Source: Delphinapterus leucas
Taxonomy: Eukaryota; Chordata; Mammalia; Artiodactyla; Monodontidae
Length of the DNA: 64,000 bases
Assembly: GCF_002288925.2 (NCBI RefSeq)
Contig: NW_022098008.1
Coordinates: 7,732,036 to 7,796,035 of the forward strand
Direction of reading: 5' to 3'
Part shown: positions 1 to 11,558 of the stretch, one piece after another
How the letters are laid out: each line of letters begins with the position of its first letter
Position numbering within the stretch: position 1 is the first letter of the stretch
The notes under the pieces: generated by a model
Database searches by the model: none
What the model was told of the DNA's origin: nothing
The model's input: only the letters and a program-made list of their open reading frames with translations
Translations under genes and position numbers: made by a program

Positions 1-1800
1 AAATAGATGGAGAGATATACAATGTTCTTGGATTGGAAGAGTCAACATCGTGAACATGACTATACTACCCAAAGCAATCTACAGATTCAATGCAATCCCT
101 ATCAAACTACCAATGGCATTTTTCACAGAACTGGAACAAAAAGTTTCACCATTTGTATGGAAATACAAAAGACCTGGAACAGCCAAAGCAACCTTGGGAA
201 AAAAGAATGGAGCTGGAGGAATCAGGCTCCCTGACTTCAGACTCTACTACAAAGCTACAGTAATCAAGACAGTACGGTACTGGCACAAAAACAGAAATAT
301 AGATCAATGGAACACGATAGAAAGCCCAGAGATAAACCCATGCACATATGGTCACCTTATCTTTGATAAAGGAGGCAAGAATATACATTGGAGAAAAGAC
401 AGCCTCTTCAATAAGTGGTGCCTGGAAAACTGGACAGCTACATATAAAAGAATGAAAGTAGAACACTCCCTAACACCATACACAAAAATAAACTCAAAAT
501 GGATTAAAGATCTAAATGTAAGGTCAGACACCACCAAACTTTTAGAGGAAAACATAGGCAGCACACTATGACATAAATCAGAGCAAGATCCGTTTTGACC
601 CACCTCCTAGAGAAATGGAAATAAAAACAAAAATAAACAAATAGCACCTAATGAAACTTAAAAGCTTTTGCACAGCAAAGGAAACCATAAACAAGACCAA
701 AAGACAACCCTCAGAATGGGAGAAAATATTTGCAAATGAAGCAACTGACAAAGGATTAATCTCCAAAACATACAAGCAACTCATGAAGCTCAGTATGAAA
801 AAAAAAAACAAACAACCCAATCCAATAATGGGCAGAAGAACTAAATAGACATTTCTCTAAAGAAGATATACAGATTGCTAACAAACACATGAAAGAATGC
901 TCAACATCATTAATCATTAGACAAATGCAAATCAAAACTACAATGGGATCTCACCTCACACCAGTCAGAATGGCCGTCATCAAAAAATCTACGAACAATA
1001 AATGCTGGAGAGGGTGTGGAGAAAAGGGAACCCTCTTGCACTGTTGGTGGGAATGTAAATTGATACAGCCACTACGAAGAACAGTATGGAGGTTCCTTAA
1101 AGAACTACAAATAGAACTACCATAGGACCCAGCAATCCCACTACTGGGCATATACCCTGAGAAAACCATAATTCAAAAAGAGTCATGTACCAAAATATTC
1201 ATTGCAGCTCTATTTACAATAGCCCAGAGATGGAAACAACCTAAGTGTCCATCATCGGATGAATGGATAAAGAAGATGTGGCACATATATACAATGGAAT
1301 ATTACTCAGCCATGAAAAGAAAAGAAATTGAGCTATTTGTAATGAGTTGGATAGACCTAGAGTCTGTCATACAGAGTGAAGTAAGTCAGAGAGAGACAAA
1401 TACCGTATGCTAACACATATATATGGAATTTAAGAAAAAAAAAATGTCATGAAGAACCTAGGGGTAAGACAGGAATAAAGACACAGACCTACTAGAGAAT
1501 GGACTTGAGGATATGGGGAGGGGGAAGGGTAAGCTGTGACAAAGCAAGAGAGAGGCATGGACATATACACACTACCAAACGTGAGGTAGATAGCTAGTGG
1601 GAAGCAGCCGCATAGCACAGGGAGATCAGCTCGGTGCTTTGTGACCACTTGGAGGGGTGGGATAGGGAGGGTGGGAGGGAGGGAGACACAAGAGGGAAGA
1701 GATATGGGAACATATGTATATATATATAACTGATTCATTTTGTTGTAAAGCAGAAACTAACACACCATTGTAAAGCAATTATACTCCAATAAAGATGTTA
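1..1800 (+). mobile_element. Young LINE-1 (L1), 3' part, cut by window start
   Basis: The first base corresponds to about base 18089 of the second large L1 in this window, and the two run in parallel to their 3' ends. In order it holds the C-terminal half of ORF2, a purine-rich 3' UTR with G-runs (1510-1530 and 1654-1683), and the tail ACTCCAATAAAGATGTTAAA near 1783-1802. The 5' part lies outside the window, so no target-site duplication can be tested. It is more decayed than the 17.3-kb copy. Family identity is secure from the ORF2 protein; subfamily is not determined. Confidence 0.97.
2..1430 (+). pseudogene. L1 ORF2 remnant, C-terminal half (broken)
   Basis: ORF2p is the L1 endonuclease/reverse transcriptase. 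The frame is open from base 2 to 571 and covers the region after the reverse transcriptase core (motifs such as [19 protein letters not shown] and [19 protein letters not shown]). A frameshift near 560-571 closes it, and a TAG at 641-643 replaces a Trp codon seen in the other copy. The same frame reopens at 651-848. After a further shift at an 11-A run (798-808), the Cys-rich end is read in another frame (889-1125: CWRGC, then H and C spaced as CX3CX7HX4C). Several stops follow. No function is possible; it is a fossil of the autonomous element. Confidence 0.93.
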
Positions 1801-1802
1801 AA

Positions 1803-4255
1803 AAATTTACAAAATATATTCAGTAATAACCTGTTAGATAAATTAAAATATTTTTATACCAGTAAAAGCGAAATAATACAATTACCAAAAAAGCATAAAG
1901 TATCTTTTATTTACACTTTTATTTGCAAACATGACACATAAAACACAGCATTTTAAAATGCTAACAGTGCTTTGCCAGATCCTTTTTGTTTTTAGCTGCA
2001 TATCTGCTCACCATGAGTCTAGTGTTTTATCAAGTCTCTTCATATGTTTCTTTGCAATGACATATAATAATCCATTTCTCACAGGTTCACTATAGGAAAA
2101 ATCCACAAACTGCAAGTTGTACAAAATATTTGTTTTCTGGAATTGGGTTCTTCTAAACTTTACTGCTTTACCTTGGACAGCATGCCTGGTGGATTTCTAA
2201 GAAACCAAACAGTTATGATAGTTCATTTTTCTTGAAGTGCTCCTGATTTGGGTGTTCTTAACTCAAATGCAATTTAAAAACCACAAGTCTCAAATTAGGC
2301 TATGTTTTACAGCCTGGAATCCATGGTATAATAAGTATTCACAACATAAATAGACATTAAATAATAACCACAAATCAGTTAAATTATAGGAAAGAATGCA
2401 CATATTAATCTAGGAAGGGCAAAAGCAGAGAGCCTGTATCAGGGGGTATCTGTCAGATGAGGCTGGCCAGGGTCAGGCTGAGGGCATGCTTCACTCTGAG
2501 AAGGACTTCTTGTGTGACTTTTGGATATAGCATTTCTCAAAGTGAGATAATTGCAGGATAACACAGAACTAAATAAATGCATTTCATACTTATCCTGGGT
2601 ATGTATTTTAAGAAAAATCTTAGGAAACAAAATTTCAGTGGGATCAACTACCATTTCATAACAAAATGAAATGTACTCCCTTTCTGAATAAAGTGTAGGA
2701 TTTGTGATTTCCATTATTTCCCCAACTTTTCATTTGTTTGCATGATTTTCTGGCCATATCAGGAACACTTGTTCATTCTCAGGATCTAAATGTAAGTGTT
2801 AGGTGAGAACCAGGCTTCTCTGGCCCCCCAAATTCTGAGTTGTCCAGTGGTTACCAGAGACACACCTGGCAAGGCATAAAGAGAAGCTTCTGGAAGTTGT
2901 GAGCTGGGTTCAAAATCCACCTGGTAGGGGGCGTTGCCTTCTCCTTTGTTTATAACTTTTAAGATAGTGGAAACCTGTTTCATTAAACCATCTAGAGCCC
3001 TTATTGCTGGTGACTGCAGGATAAGAACCAAGTTAATCAGTGGCAGGTTTTTACTGCTGGATAGCTCACACAGAAGCAATTTCTATTCATCCATCCATCC
3101 AGGAAGATTTTTTTTTTTTAGTTAAAAGATTATGCAAATTCATATGTAAACTAGGCGAGACCCTCAAATTCCTGTCCTGTGGCTGGCTTTGTCCTCCAGG
3201 TTGTGAAGTTGGTGCCTGGGCTGTCCTGCCCTGAACTCTGCTTGGCTTATAAGCACCCTGCGTCACCCACAGGAAACTTTCCTGGTGCAGAAGGTCTTAA
3301 TTTTGCCTTGAGACCTGAAGCATATGACTGCAGGCTATAAAATCTAATTGCAAAATCTTAATGTTGTGCCAGAGGACATTAAAAAGTAATTTCCTTCAGA
3401 TTTACAACTTCAGAATTACAAATGATGTTAATATGATGAAAAGTATAAAAATGAGTGATTCCTATTCAACAGGCACTTAGATTATTCCAAGAGTCAGCCA
3501 TGTGCTTGTGTGTAAGCAGTCATGACGAGAAGTCTGAGAGGCACAAGTAAAGCCATTTGCCACTGGGTAACTACAGGGATTGCAGGAGACAGTTTCAGGA
3601 ATTTCTTAGAATCTTAGGGTATTTGGTTTTAAAATATTCTTAGACTTTGTTCTGCCACATACTCAGGAATCGCCAGACTTTGGCTTTAAGACAATAAATC
3701 ATTTGTTGAAGCTAACATCTCTTTCTGACAATTCAGGCTCAGTTTCTTCTCTGTCTCCTTGCTAGTGGAAACAGCTTATGTTCTCATCTAAGACTCTACC
3801 ACCACAGACCTCAGGAGTCAGGGGAAGAAGGAGGCCTCCACCACTCAAGAGGCAAGCTAGGGTTGTCCCAGGAAGTCTTCTCATTTGAAGAAATGTGAAA
3901 AAGCCCCAAGGTGGTGTCTGCACAAGTACTGATTCTATCTGTACATCAGAACTAGAATGATTTCCAAAAGAGACCCAGATTTTTCCAGGAGCTTTAGGGT
4001 TAAGCATTAAGACAATATATACCAAGAATATTCTTAGATAATTTACGTAGTCAACTAATATTTCTTGAGTACCAGCTACATGGAAGAACCCATCGTAGGT
4101 ACTGGCTAGGATACAAAGTTATGTAAGACAGACCTCTGCCCGCGAGACATTTATAATTTAGTTTAAAAAGTGAGATATATACACAAGAGAGTTAAGCCAA
4201 AGAAGAGAAATGCTTGCTGGTACCAAGGAAAGTGTGATGATAAATGTTCCAAGGC
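1803..4255. other. No gene recognised; unassigned sequence
   Basis: AT-rich sequence between the first L1 and the first hAT element. I see no convincing coding exon; open frames are all under 100 codons and have no recognisable motif. Short homopolymer near 3110. Old degraded repeats may be present but I could not name one. Confidence 0.5.
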
Positions 4256-4257
4256 AG

Positions 4258-4612
4258 CAATGTCCAATGAAAATATATTGCTACCTACACATGTGAATTT
4301 TTCCAGTAGTGACACTGAAAAAATGTTGATTTTCTGTTGATATTGCTACCTACACATGTGAATTTTTCCAGTAGTGACACTGAAAAATTGTTGATTTTCA
4401 ACAATAGTTTATTTAACCCATATAGCCACGATATTATTTCAACATGTTATCAAAATAAAAATTTTGGAGACATTTTCATCGCATGTGTATGTTCTAAGTC
4501 TCTGAAGGCCAGTGTGTATTTTGCACTACTTACTGCACATCTCAGTTTGAACTAAGCACATTTCAACTGCTCAGTAGCCAAACATGGCTAGTGGCTACTC
4601 ATTAGACAGCAC
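4258..4612. mobile_element. hAT-Charlie-type non-autonomous DNA transposon (MER33/MER3-like)
   Basis: The ends match the familiar 'CTGTCCAATAGAAATAT' and 'GTGGCTACT...TGGACAGC' ends of a mammal-wide hAT-Charlie MER family (here TGTCCAATGAAAATAT at the left, and GGCTAGTGGCTACTCATTAG then ACAGCAC at the right). The inner part has the typical ATTTCAACATG and CACATCTCAGTTTGAACTA stretches. It has no coding capacity. It carries an internal 65-bp tandem duplication, listed separately. The exact MER name is from memory. Confidence 0.75.
4276..4398. repeat. 65-bp tandem duplication inside the hAT element
   Basis: The unit starting TATTGCTACCTACACATGTG at 4276 is repeated at 4341, a period of exactly 65 bp. 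The two units are nearly identical over about 58 bp and then diverge. Only one unit would be expected in the element, so this is a local duplication after insertion. Confidence 0.92.
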
Positions 4613-5028
4613 ATATCCAAGGTATTAGGAAAAGGACCTCCTTGATAATATAGAGGCATGGTTCTGTTACAGCCATTACTGAAAAGGAAATTAACTCTGG
4701 GTCCTCTCAGAACCAACTGCCAGCACCAGCTGCCTTATTTTTTTTTAACAAACTATAAAACAGGAAAATAATAGAACAATAGTATGTGTTGGGAAGAATA
4801 TATAAATTAATTCCCAGGAAGCAGCCCGAAGAGTACCTAAAGCATGGGAGGGTCTCAAGAAATACCAGTTCCCAACCTCACCACTGGGGGCAGTAAAGGG
4901 TGGTTTTCACCCATCTCACAATTTTACCACGAGGATGGCTCTATTAAATCTTTTGACAACAACCTGCGGACGAGGCCACATATCTGACATCAGTTTTGCC
5001 TCCTCTTAGAACTATATTCACTTTCATG
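4613..5028. other. No gene recognised
   Basis: Unassigned sequence between two DNA transposons. No open frame or motif worth naming. Confidence 0.5.
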
Positions 5029-5110
5029 TATTGGGGTTGGCCAAAAAGATTGTTCGGGTTTTTCTGTATGCTGTTATGGAAAAACCCAAACAAACTTTTT
5101 GGTCAACCTA
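5029..5110. mobile_element. Mariner-derived palindromic MITE (about 80 bp)
   Basis: The left arm GGTTGGCCAAAAAGATTGTT and the right arm (reverse complement of 5075-5110) pair almost perfectly, leaving a short centre at about 5066-5075. TA lies on both sides (5029-5030 and 5109-5110), as expected for a Tc1/mariner target. The arm resembles the cetartiodactyl mariner terminal repeat TTGGCCAAAAAGTTCGTTCG. No transposase is present: it is two terminal repeats joined. Confidence 0.88.
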
Positions 5111-5224
5111 ATAAATCACATTCTATCAATACCTACTCAGGGTGTAAGACCCATGCCAAATTTAGAAAGGCATGAAGAACCATTCAAAACCAACTGAAAA
5201 AGTAACACCCTCTGTCGGAAATCT

Positions 5225-5830
5225 ATTAATACAGTGAGAGGTTGTTCAGAAATGGGTTGACTCGGCAGGTCTGGGGCATTCAAACCCTGCGCTTTCCGAA
5301 TAAAGTCTGATCCTTTACCAGCTCCTGGGAGATAATCTCTAAGACCTTGGCATATCCTGCCTGATAAGAGTGATTCTGTATACCTGGGAGCCCTGATTAA
5401 TGGTGGAGACCTTTGACCATGGTGTTATCAGTATGACCTCCATAGGGACAGGAGTCTAAATAACTAAGGTCAGCCACATGGGTGTTCCATGCCTACTGAC
5501 TGAGTCAAAAAAAAAACAAACCCTGGACAGAAAAGCTCAAGTGAGATTCCCTGGTTGGCAATATTCCATACATTTTGTCACGCATCTTGCTAAGAGAATT
5601 GACTGCTGTCCAGATGATTCCACTGGGAGAGAACAAATAGAAAATTGCACCTGTTTTCTCCTGGACTTTGCTCTACGTGCCTTCTACCTTTGCTAATTTT
5701 AATCTGTATCCCTTTTTTGTAATAAACTATAACAATGAGTATAACAACTTTGCTGAGTTCTGTGAATCTTTCTAGTGAAATCATTGAAACTGAGAGTAGT
5801 TTGGGGGACCCCAAACTCAGAGGTTATCCC
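5225..5830 (+). mobile_element. Solo LTR, endogenous retrovirus (ERVL-like class)
   Basis: Long terminal repeat remnant. It has the layout of a mammalian LTR: a U3-like GC-balanced part, AATAAA at 5721-5726, and a downstream GAGTTCTGTGAATC stretch followed by GGGGACCCC (5805-5813). No internal retroviral genes flank it, so it is a solo LTR. Limits are approximate, and the subfamily (ERVL versus ERV1) is not decided. Decayed and non-coding. Confidence 0.6.
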
Positions 5831-6365
5831 GTTTGTGATGATAATCACAGTAAATAAAATAATAAGACCCATATAAATATTCCTGGAAGGTATTCTAATA
5901 CAGACATGTGGGTTTAGGTGAGTCAGAAATACACAGAAATCACTCTCTCCCTATATCACAGGATTATGTAACCTGCTTTTCTAAGAAGAGATACTAGTTC
6001 CCTTGAACAGCTAAGACTCCCTTAGGTAGTCTGTCTACAGCTTTTCCAAAGGGGCAATTCTTTCCTAGGATCAAGCTCACCAAATTCTTTTTGTGAGTTG
6101 TAATCGATCTATGGCTGGAAAACAGGTAAATGTTATTCATCATATTATTAGTACATTTCACTGTGATTTTCTTCACATATTTTACAGCCCCTGTCCTGTT
6201 TTTTGTTTTGTTTTCTTTTTGTTTTTCTTTTTGTTTTTCAATCCACTACAAGAAATTCTCTGCTTAGGAATTTTTACCTTGGATTCTTCCACAGAAACCA
6301 ACAAGATAACAATAGATTAACGGAAATGAGCAGACATTCCATTAGAGTATTCATTGTTCTATTCA
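5831..6365. other. No gene recognised; T-rich low-complexity patch
   Basis: Unassigned sequence. A T-rich run of TTTTG/TTTTC units sits at about 6196-6240. Confidence 0.5.
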
Positions 6366-6377
6366 ATAATTAACACT

Positions 6378-6583
6378 GGGCTTCCCTGGTGGCGCAGTGG
6401 TTGAGAGTCCGCCTGCCAATGCAGGGGACATGGGTTCGTGCCCCGGTCCAGGAAGATCCCACATGCTGTGGAGCGGCTGGGCCCGTGAGCCATGGCCGCT
6501 GAGCCTGCGTGTCCGGAGCCTGTGCTCCGCAACAGGAGAGGCCACAACAGTGAGAGGCCCACGTACCGCAAAAAAAAAAAAAC
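6378..6583 (+). mobile_element. Young CHR-type tRNA-derived SINE
   Basis: Begins GGGCTTCCCTGGTGGCGCAG. The tRNA-like head has an A box (TGGCGCAGTGG, 6390-6400) and a B box-like GGTTCGTGCCC (6433-6443) for RNA polymerase III. It ends in CGTACCGC and an A tail. A 12-bp target-site duplication ATAATTAACACT flanks it exactly (6366-6377 and 6584-6595), proving a target-primed insertion. Reading frames across it in either direction are artefacts of the SINE. Confidence 0.97.
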
Positions 6584-6595
6584 ATAATTAACACT

Positions 6596-7454
6596 GATAT
6601 TCGATGAAGAAAGAAAGCCAAAATGCAACTGCTTTGGAGAGGTCTTTTAGGCAGGTTGGATAAAAGAAAGTCAGATTCCAAGTCATGAGTGTCCCAGTCC
6701 TCTCGTGCAATTCACACACACATTTGAAGGCACATTCTTAGTTTATGATGTCCCTGTGAACTCCCACCAACAGCCTTTGGAAGGCCATCCAATCTCAAGT
6801 GGCAAGGCTGCACTCTGCATGCACTGGCTTCCTCTGCCAGCAAGGTTCCATGGGCCACGGCCAACTGCCTTTGCTGGCCATCAGCCCCTCTCAAAGCCCC
6901 CTGCCCTTCACTTCTCTTCTGTTTTTCCCCAACAAACCCCCCACTAGTTGCACCACAATCAGCTCTTCACTGAACTCATTCCCACTTCCCCACTTTGCTA
7001 ACTCGATTCCACTTTTTCTGAATGACCTTCCTTCCTGCTCTCTAACAAATATAACAGGCTGGGAGCCACTTAAGAGTAGGGTGCAAGTTTATTAATGTCT
7101 GTGTAAAGGATGTACTACAATAGAGGCCTCAAATGAATATGCATTTGAAAATGAAAATGAACATTGAATAATATAATGCTGAACATTTCAAGGCCCAGTG
7201 CAGTCCCAGAATCTACCTGCATCTTTCTTTAATAACTCTCCCTAGCCATTCTCTATCCCTTCTGGTCCACCAGACATCACCTGTGTAATGTAATACCTCT
7301 TGGTTGTTGATTATGTTTCAGTGGCACTTATGAACTATACCATTCTTTTAATTGTTTTATATGTGAACAAGTTCATATACAAATAATGTTGTATATTTAT
7401 CTTTAAAAGCCATTTTTACTATTTGGTAAAGTTGTTAATATCTAGGCTCTAGAA
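6596..7454. other. No gene recognised
   Basis: Moderate-GC sequence. Overlapping open frames at about 6705-7095 have no recognisable domain. I see no repeat with confidence. Confidence 0.45.
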
Positions 7455-7670
7455 CAGGGACCGGTAAATGATGGTCCATGGGCCACCCTGGACCCATTGC
7501 CTGTTTTGTAAATAAGTTTTCATGGAACAGAGCATTCTTTTATGTATATTCTAGGGCTGCAATTGGGCTACACTGGCAAAGCTGAATACAGATTGTCTGA
7601 CTTCCAAGGTCTAAGATATTTACTATCTGCCCTTTTATAGCAACAAAAATGTGTTTCAGCCTCTGCCCTA
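7455..7670. mobile_element. hAT-type non-autonomous DNA transposon
   Basis: Runs from CAGGGACCGGTAAATGATGG to GTGTTTCAGCCTCTGCCCTA, matching the well-known mammalian family with ends CAGGGGTCGGCAAAC and TTTGCCGACCCCTG. The middle has AAGTTTTCATGGAACAGAGC and ATATTTACTATCTGCCCTTT. It is the same family as the piece at 9226-9424, in opposite orientation. Confidence 0.75.
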
Positions 7671-8219
7671 GAAGATCTGAAACTAAGAAGAGCTCAATAA
7701 ATATGTACTATAGATAATTAAACATAGTAAGTATAATTCTTTAGTAACAGACACAAAAAATAATACACAACCTTTAAGTAAGAAGGAACCTCTAGACACA
7801 TCTACTCAAATGCCCCACTTTAAGGATGAGAAATCTGGAGTAATCATTCACCCTACATGATTTGCTCTGTAACACTTAGCATCCATAATTAATAGCATTT
7901 CCAGAATATTTTATTCCATTAGTTTCATTTGTCCTTTAATATCTTTCAACTAAAGCAAAAAAAAAGCACACAGAAAATCATTATTCTCCTCATGGACAAA
8001 AGTTGAGTGTTCCCTGCACAGAATCATTTTGAAACACCAGCTAATTACTATATTTCCACTTCCTCCCCCCAAAATAAATAAGCCTTTTGAAATTCCTAGC
8101 ATGGCCTATCAGCTGATGTTATCTATGGCTCCAGAAAACTTATGCATCTCCCTCCCAGGCTTACTTTGGGACCAGTAGCACCAAGTCAAACACTCAAGAT
8201 GTTAGACTGAAAAAAAAAG
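7671..8219. other. No gene recognised
   Basis: AT-rich unassigned sequence. No supported feature. Confidence 0.45.
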
Positions 8220-8545
8220 TGTTTTAGATTCGAAACAAAAGCTGACATTTATGGGGTTTTATTCCCAGCAGAGGTGGATTTCCGCCTGACCCAGCATCCC
8301 CCAGAGAGCTCTGCACTCCATGCATTCAAATCACCAACCTCCACAAAAATGAGTTCACAAGTGGTGCGCAGTCAGAGGAGATTAGGGAGGATAAATGCTC
8401 TCTTTCCCTTTGTTTTGTCCACTCTGGGCTTATTTTGGTGACGCTGTGGTTGTTTTCATTTCCGGTATTAACCTGACAGGCGCCATAAGGCTGATTGTGT
8501 AAGAGCTGCTCTCATTTCCAGCAGGCAACCAAGCCGCTGTGTGGA
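8220..8545. promoter_or_regulatory. Candidate conserved non-coding block (possible enhancer)
   Basis: Repeat-free stretch with dense short motifs typical of conserved enhancers, for example CCCTTTGTTTTGTCC (SOX-like core at about 8406-8420) and CATAAGGCTGATTGTGT (about 8484-8500). It has no poly(A) tail, transposon end or long frame. This call is by composition only; no conservation data were available. Confidence 0.25.
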
Positions 8546-9225
8546 CAAGCCAGGAGCTGGACTTCTAAATTCCTTGGAGAGAGTTGTGAATTCAGTGTCA
8601 CAGTCACATTTCCAATCTTGTTTTAAGTTTTTCTTCACAAGTTCACACTCTCATTCCCTGATGTACCTCAAACGATTTCAGAGACCCTTCCTGCTCTGTG
8701 CCCAATGTTCACGGCGTTCCTCATGGTCAGTTTTGATCACTGCTCGATCCCATTCATGTGTCCTCCCTGGACCATCCACTGCCAGGCGTGTGGTGGCTTT
8801 CATCTGGCAAACACGTAGCAACTGTGCGTCTGGCCCTGTTCTAGGAACCAGAGACATGGTGGGATAATAGACAGAGAAGGTTCTTCCTCTCATTAGATGA
8901 ATATACTAGTGAGGAGGACAGAATCAGGAACATAACTAATAAGCGCCGTGACGTAAATTGAAAGGATGACTTTTTAGGATGTGGCTTGGAGCTACACTAT
9001 GCAGGGTACAGAGAAGACCGCTCTCCCGAGAAGGGCACTCCAGGAGAGGGACCTGTCTGCGGAGAGGCCCTGAGGTGGGCATGAGCCAGGGTCAGCAGGC
9101 AACACAAACGAGGCGCGCGTCCTGAGAGCTGAGGCCAGGAGAGGCCAGAGGGAGGCAGGGCCAGCTCAGGTAGCGACTTGCAGGTGAAGGTGAAAAGTTC
9201 AGACTGAATTCTACAGGAGCGATTG

Positions 9226-9424
9226 GAAAATTCTTGCTGTAAAGGGCCAGACAGCATTTTAGGCTTTGTAGGCCATGTGGTCTCAGTCACAACTACTGAA
9301 CTCAACTGTTGTCGCTACAAGCAAATACAAATGAGTGGGTGTAGCCAGGCTCTAATACAACAATATTCACATCGCTGGAGGTGGGCCAGATCTGGCAACG
9401 CGTTGCAGTTTTTGCCAACCCCTG
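9226..9424. mobile_element. hAT-type non-autonomous DNA transposon
   Basis: Contains CTGTAAAGGGCCAGACAGCA, then TTTTAGGCTTTGTAGGCC, and ends in TTGCCAACCCCTG. It is the same family as 7455-7670 but inverted, and it sits inside the antisense L2. The left terminal repeat is eroded. Confidence 0.75.
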
Positions 9425-9500
9425 TCCTATGGCACAAGGAAGCCAAGGTGTGAGGGAAGCGGGTAAGGATAGAGGGAGAAGCATGAACTACTTTGCATTT

Positions 9501-9641
9501 TTAAATTATTTTATTAAAAAAAATTTTTTGGCCATGCGCGAGGAATCTTAGTTCCCCGACCAGGGATCGAACCCACACCCCCTGCAGTGAACACGCTGGA
9601 AGTGAGGAGACTTAACCACTGGACCGCCAGGGAAGTCCCAG
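9501..9641 (-). mobile_element. Older CHR-type tRNA-derived SINE, antisense
   Basis: The + strand reads T/A-rich tail, then GACCAGGGATCGAACCCACA (antisense B box) and TGGACCGCCAGGGAAGTCCC (antisense head). The flanks share CTTTGCATTT (9491-9500 and 9642-9651), a clear target-site duplication. It is more diverged than the five young copies and inserted into L2. Confidence 0.93.
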
Positions 9642-10015
9642 CTTTGCATTTCTTAAAGCGCCTATGGTTACAGCGTGGAGAAGGACCCCAGGGGACTTAG
9701 AATGCAGGAAAGGGGCTATACGTCAGCAGTCCAGAGGAGCCTGAGGGAAGGGGTGAATGTAGGAGGAGTTTTGAACTAGCTGATTGGGGAAAGAAGGAAA
9801 TGTGAGGAATTAAGGATGACACCCAAGTTTTCCCCTAGACGACCCAATCTATGGGGACATTTCTGAAATAGGAGAGATTAGAAGGAAAATAAGTTTGGGA
9901 GTCTGGAAATCTAAGTGGAGATCCCCACTAGAAATCCCAGTGTCGATACGAGTAGGTAGGCGCGGGGCAGTTCTGGGGCTCAGGAGTGGTTGAACTTGAG
10001 AGAGAGAAATCTGAC

Positions 10016-10638
10016 ATCCATCCACACAGAGATTACTTGATATGGTTTTCGACAGGGATGTTCAAGGAAGCAAGTTATTCCCACATTGAACGTCAGCAGA
10101 ACACCTTCTGGAATGTTGAGCAAAGGGACAAATAGACACATGCAAGGATGAATGAAGGAACTCCACACTCTGCATTCATAGGGTCATGTTAGCCCTCCCC
10201 CATCATCTCCAGCTCCTGTAGAGTTCACTGTAGAATTTCAAATCTAATCACCCTGATGGTACTGATCTTCGAATTAATTTGACTACTTAACCCCCTCCCT
10301 GAAACCAGTAAGCCCTTTATTGCATATGTGCTTTTAAGTGCCTCCCAATTAGATACTGTTACTAGCGCCATATATATAAATTCTAATGTGCCTCTTTGCC
10401 CTTTATAGGTCCAGTTAAGTTCCTAGCCTCCCTGAAGGTGCATTTCCTCTCCGTGGGCTCCCTTGAAAGACATAAACTCTTTTGGTGGTAATTAGATGGG
10501 TAACTAACATCCTTTTTGAGCCAGTTACTAGATATTTGCTCTGATTTGTTTCTGTCTTTTTATGTTGTTACACCCATTTTATGTGTATGAGCAGGAAAAG
10601 GACTACGTGTGCCTCTGTGCGTGTATGTGTGTGTGAAG
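10016..10638. other. No gene recognised; TG-rich patch
   Basis: Unassigned sequence with a short GTGTGTATGTGTGTGTG-like patch at about 10609-10635. Confidence 0.45.
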
Positions 10639-10651
10639 AAAATTTAGTTCT

Positions 10652-11558
10652 GCCTGTCTTTGCCTCAGGGTATGGAATGTAACAGATGTTTCAGGAACTA
10701 CAAATCTTTATGCTTTAAGAAAAGGATGAAGGAGGTGGAGTGGGCTGACTTGAAGGCTCTTTTGGATTCCAAATCAGACCAAAAAAAAAAAGGCTTTGCA
10801 CACAGTTACAAGAAGAGCAAGCAGAAAAGAACCCCTATGAAGTTCAAAGGGACCTGAGTTTAATCAGACAAAAACAATTTCTATAGCTTCAGGAACCCAC
10901 TCGGTGATCGAGGAACTTGTGCATTAGGCATTAAAGCCAGCACGCATTTGTATTATTCTCTCTTCGTTTGCAACGAGTGTTCAAAGAAATTCACCTCCTA
11001 AAACAGATACTGAAGTGGACCAGACCCACGAATTAACATTGTCACGAAAAGCAGCTTCCTACTCTGTGCAAGATGTGGCCTGTCAATTACAGTCCCTGCC
11101 GAACTCCCCTCTTCCTGGGGTTCCATAGCCTGGTTCACTTTGTCTCTTCCAATGATGCACTTGATATGACCATCAAGCTACCTCCTGACCTCACCAATGA
11201 GCCCGACTTCAAGAAAAAGCCCTGAAAGAAGGGTCAGCAGAAGCTGGCAAGATGTACAGTCCTTTTCCTCTGAAAAATCTTTCTCCTTCCTGGGCCCATT
11301 CACACCAGGCTTTGTCTGTTTCCTGCCTGAAGGTCACATGCATGGCCAGAACTCCGTCTTATTAATTACAACTGTTGGCAAGCCATTAAAAATCTCATTT
11401 CATTTTACCGTTCACCCTCATTTTAACTGATTTTCATAATTATAATTCCATCTTTGATATACTAGACCTATTAAATTTAATGCCATACAGAGATTTTAGA
11501 ACTCCTGAATAAAAGACCAATGCTGGACTGTATCCACTAAAAAAAAAAAAAAAAAAAA
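10652..11558 (+). pseudogene. Candidate processed retrocopy of an unidentified transcript
   Basis: Evidence is structural. An AATAAA (about 11507-11512) lies about 30 bases before a run of about 20 A (ending 11558). A 13-bp imperfect direct repeat brackets the block (AAAATTTAGTTCT at 10639-10651; AAAATGTAGTCCT at 11555-11567; 11 of 13 match). Inside, several short frames look protein-like, including a Lys-rich 65-codon frame at 10660-10857 and a stretch ending LTNEPDFKKKP before a TGA near 11223. I do not recognise the parent gene. It could instead be an unrelated A-run beside unique DNA. Confidence 0.35.

Larger units (their letters stand above)
8800..10015 (-). mobile_element. Ancient L2 LINE, 3' region, antisense, interrupted
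   Basis: On the + strand the text follows the antisense L2 pattern: GTTCTAGGAACCAGAGACATGG (8839-8860), then GAGAGGCCCTGAGG (9060-9074), then GTGAGGAATTAAGGATGACACCCAAG (9800-9825), and AAATCTAAGTGGAGATCCCC (9907-9926). It is split by a hAT element (about 9226-9424) and an older SINE (9501-9641). The order of pieces is collinear with one L2 copy. Non-coding. Confidence 0.7.

Noticed and set aside
6378..6450. tRNA-like A and B boxes as a real tRNA gene
   Set aside because: They belong to the SINE head; no cloverleaf or anticodon arm is preserved.
6359..6681. Frames across the SINE on both strands, recurring at each SINE copy
   Set aside because: The same peptide text recurs at every young SINE, so it is repeat-derived, not a gene family.
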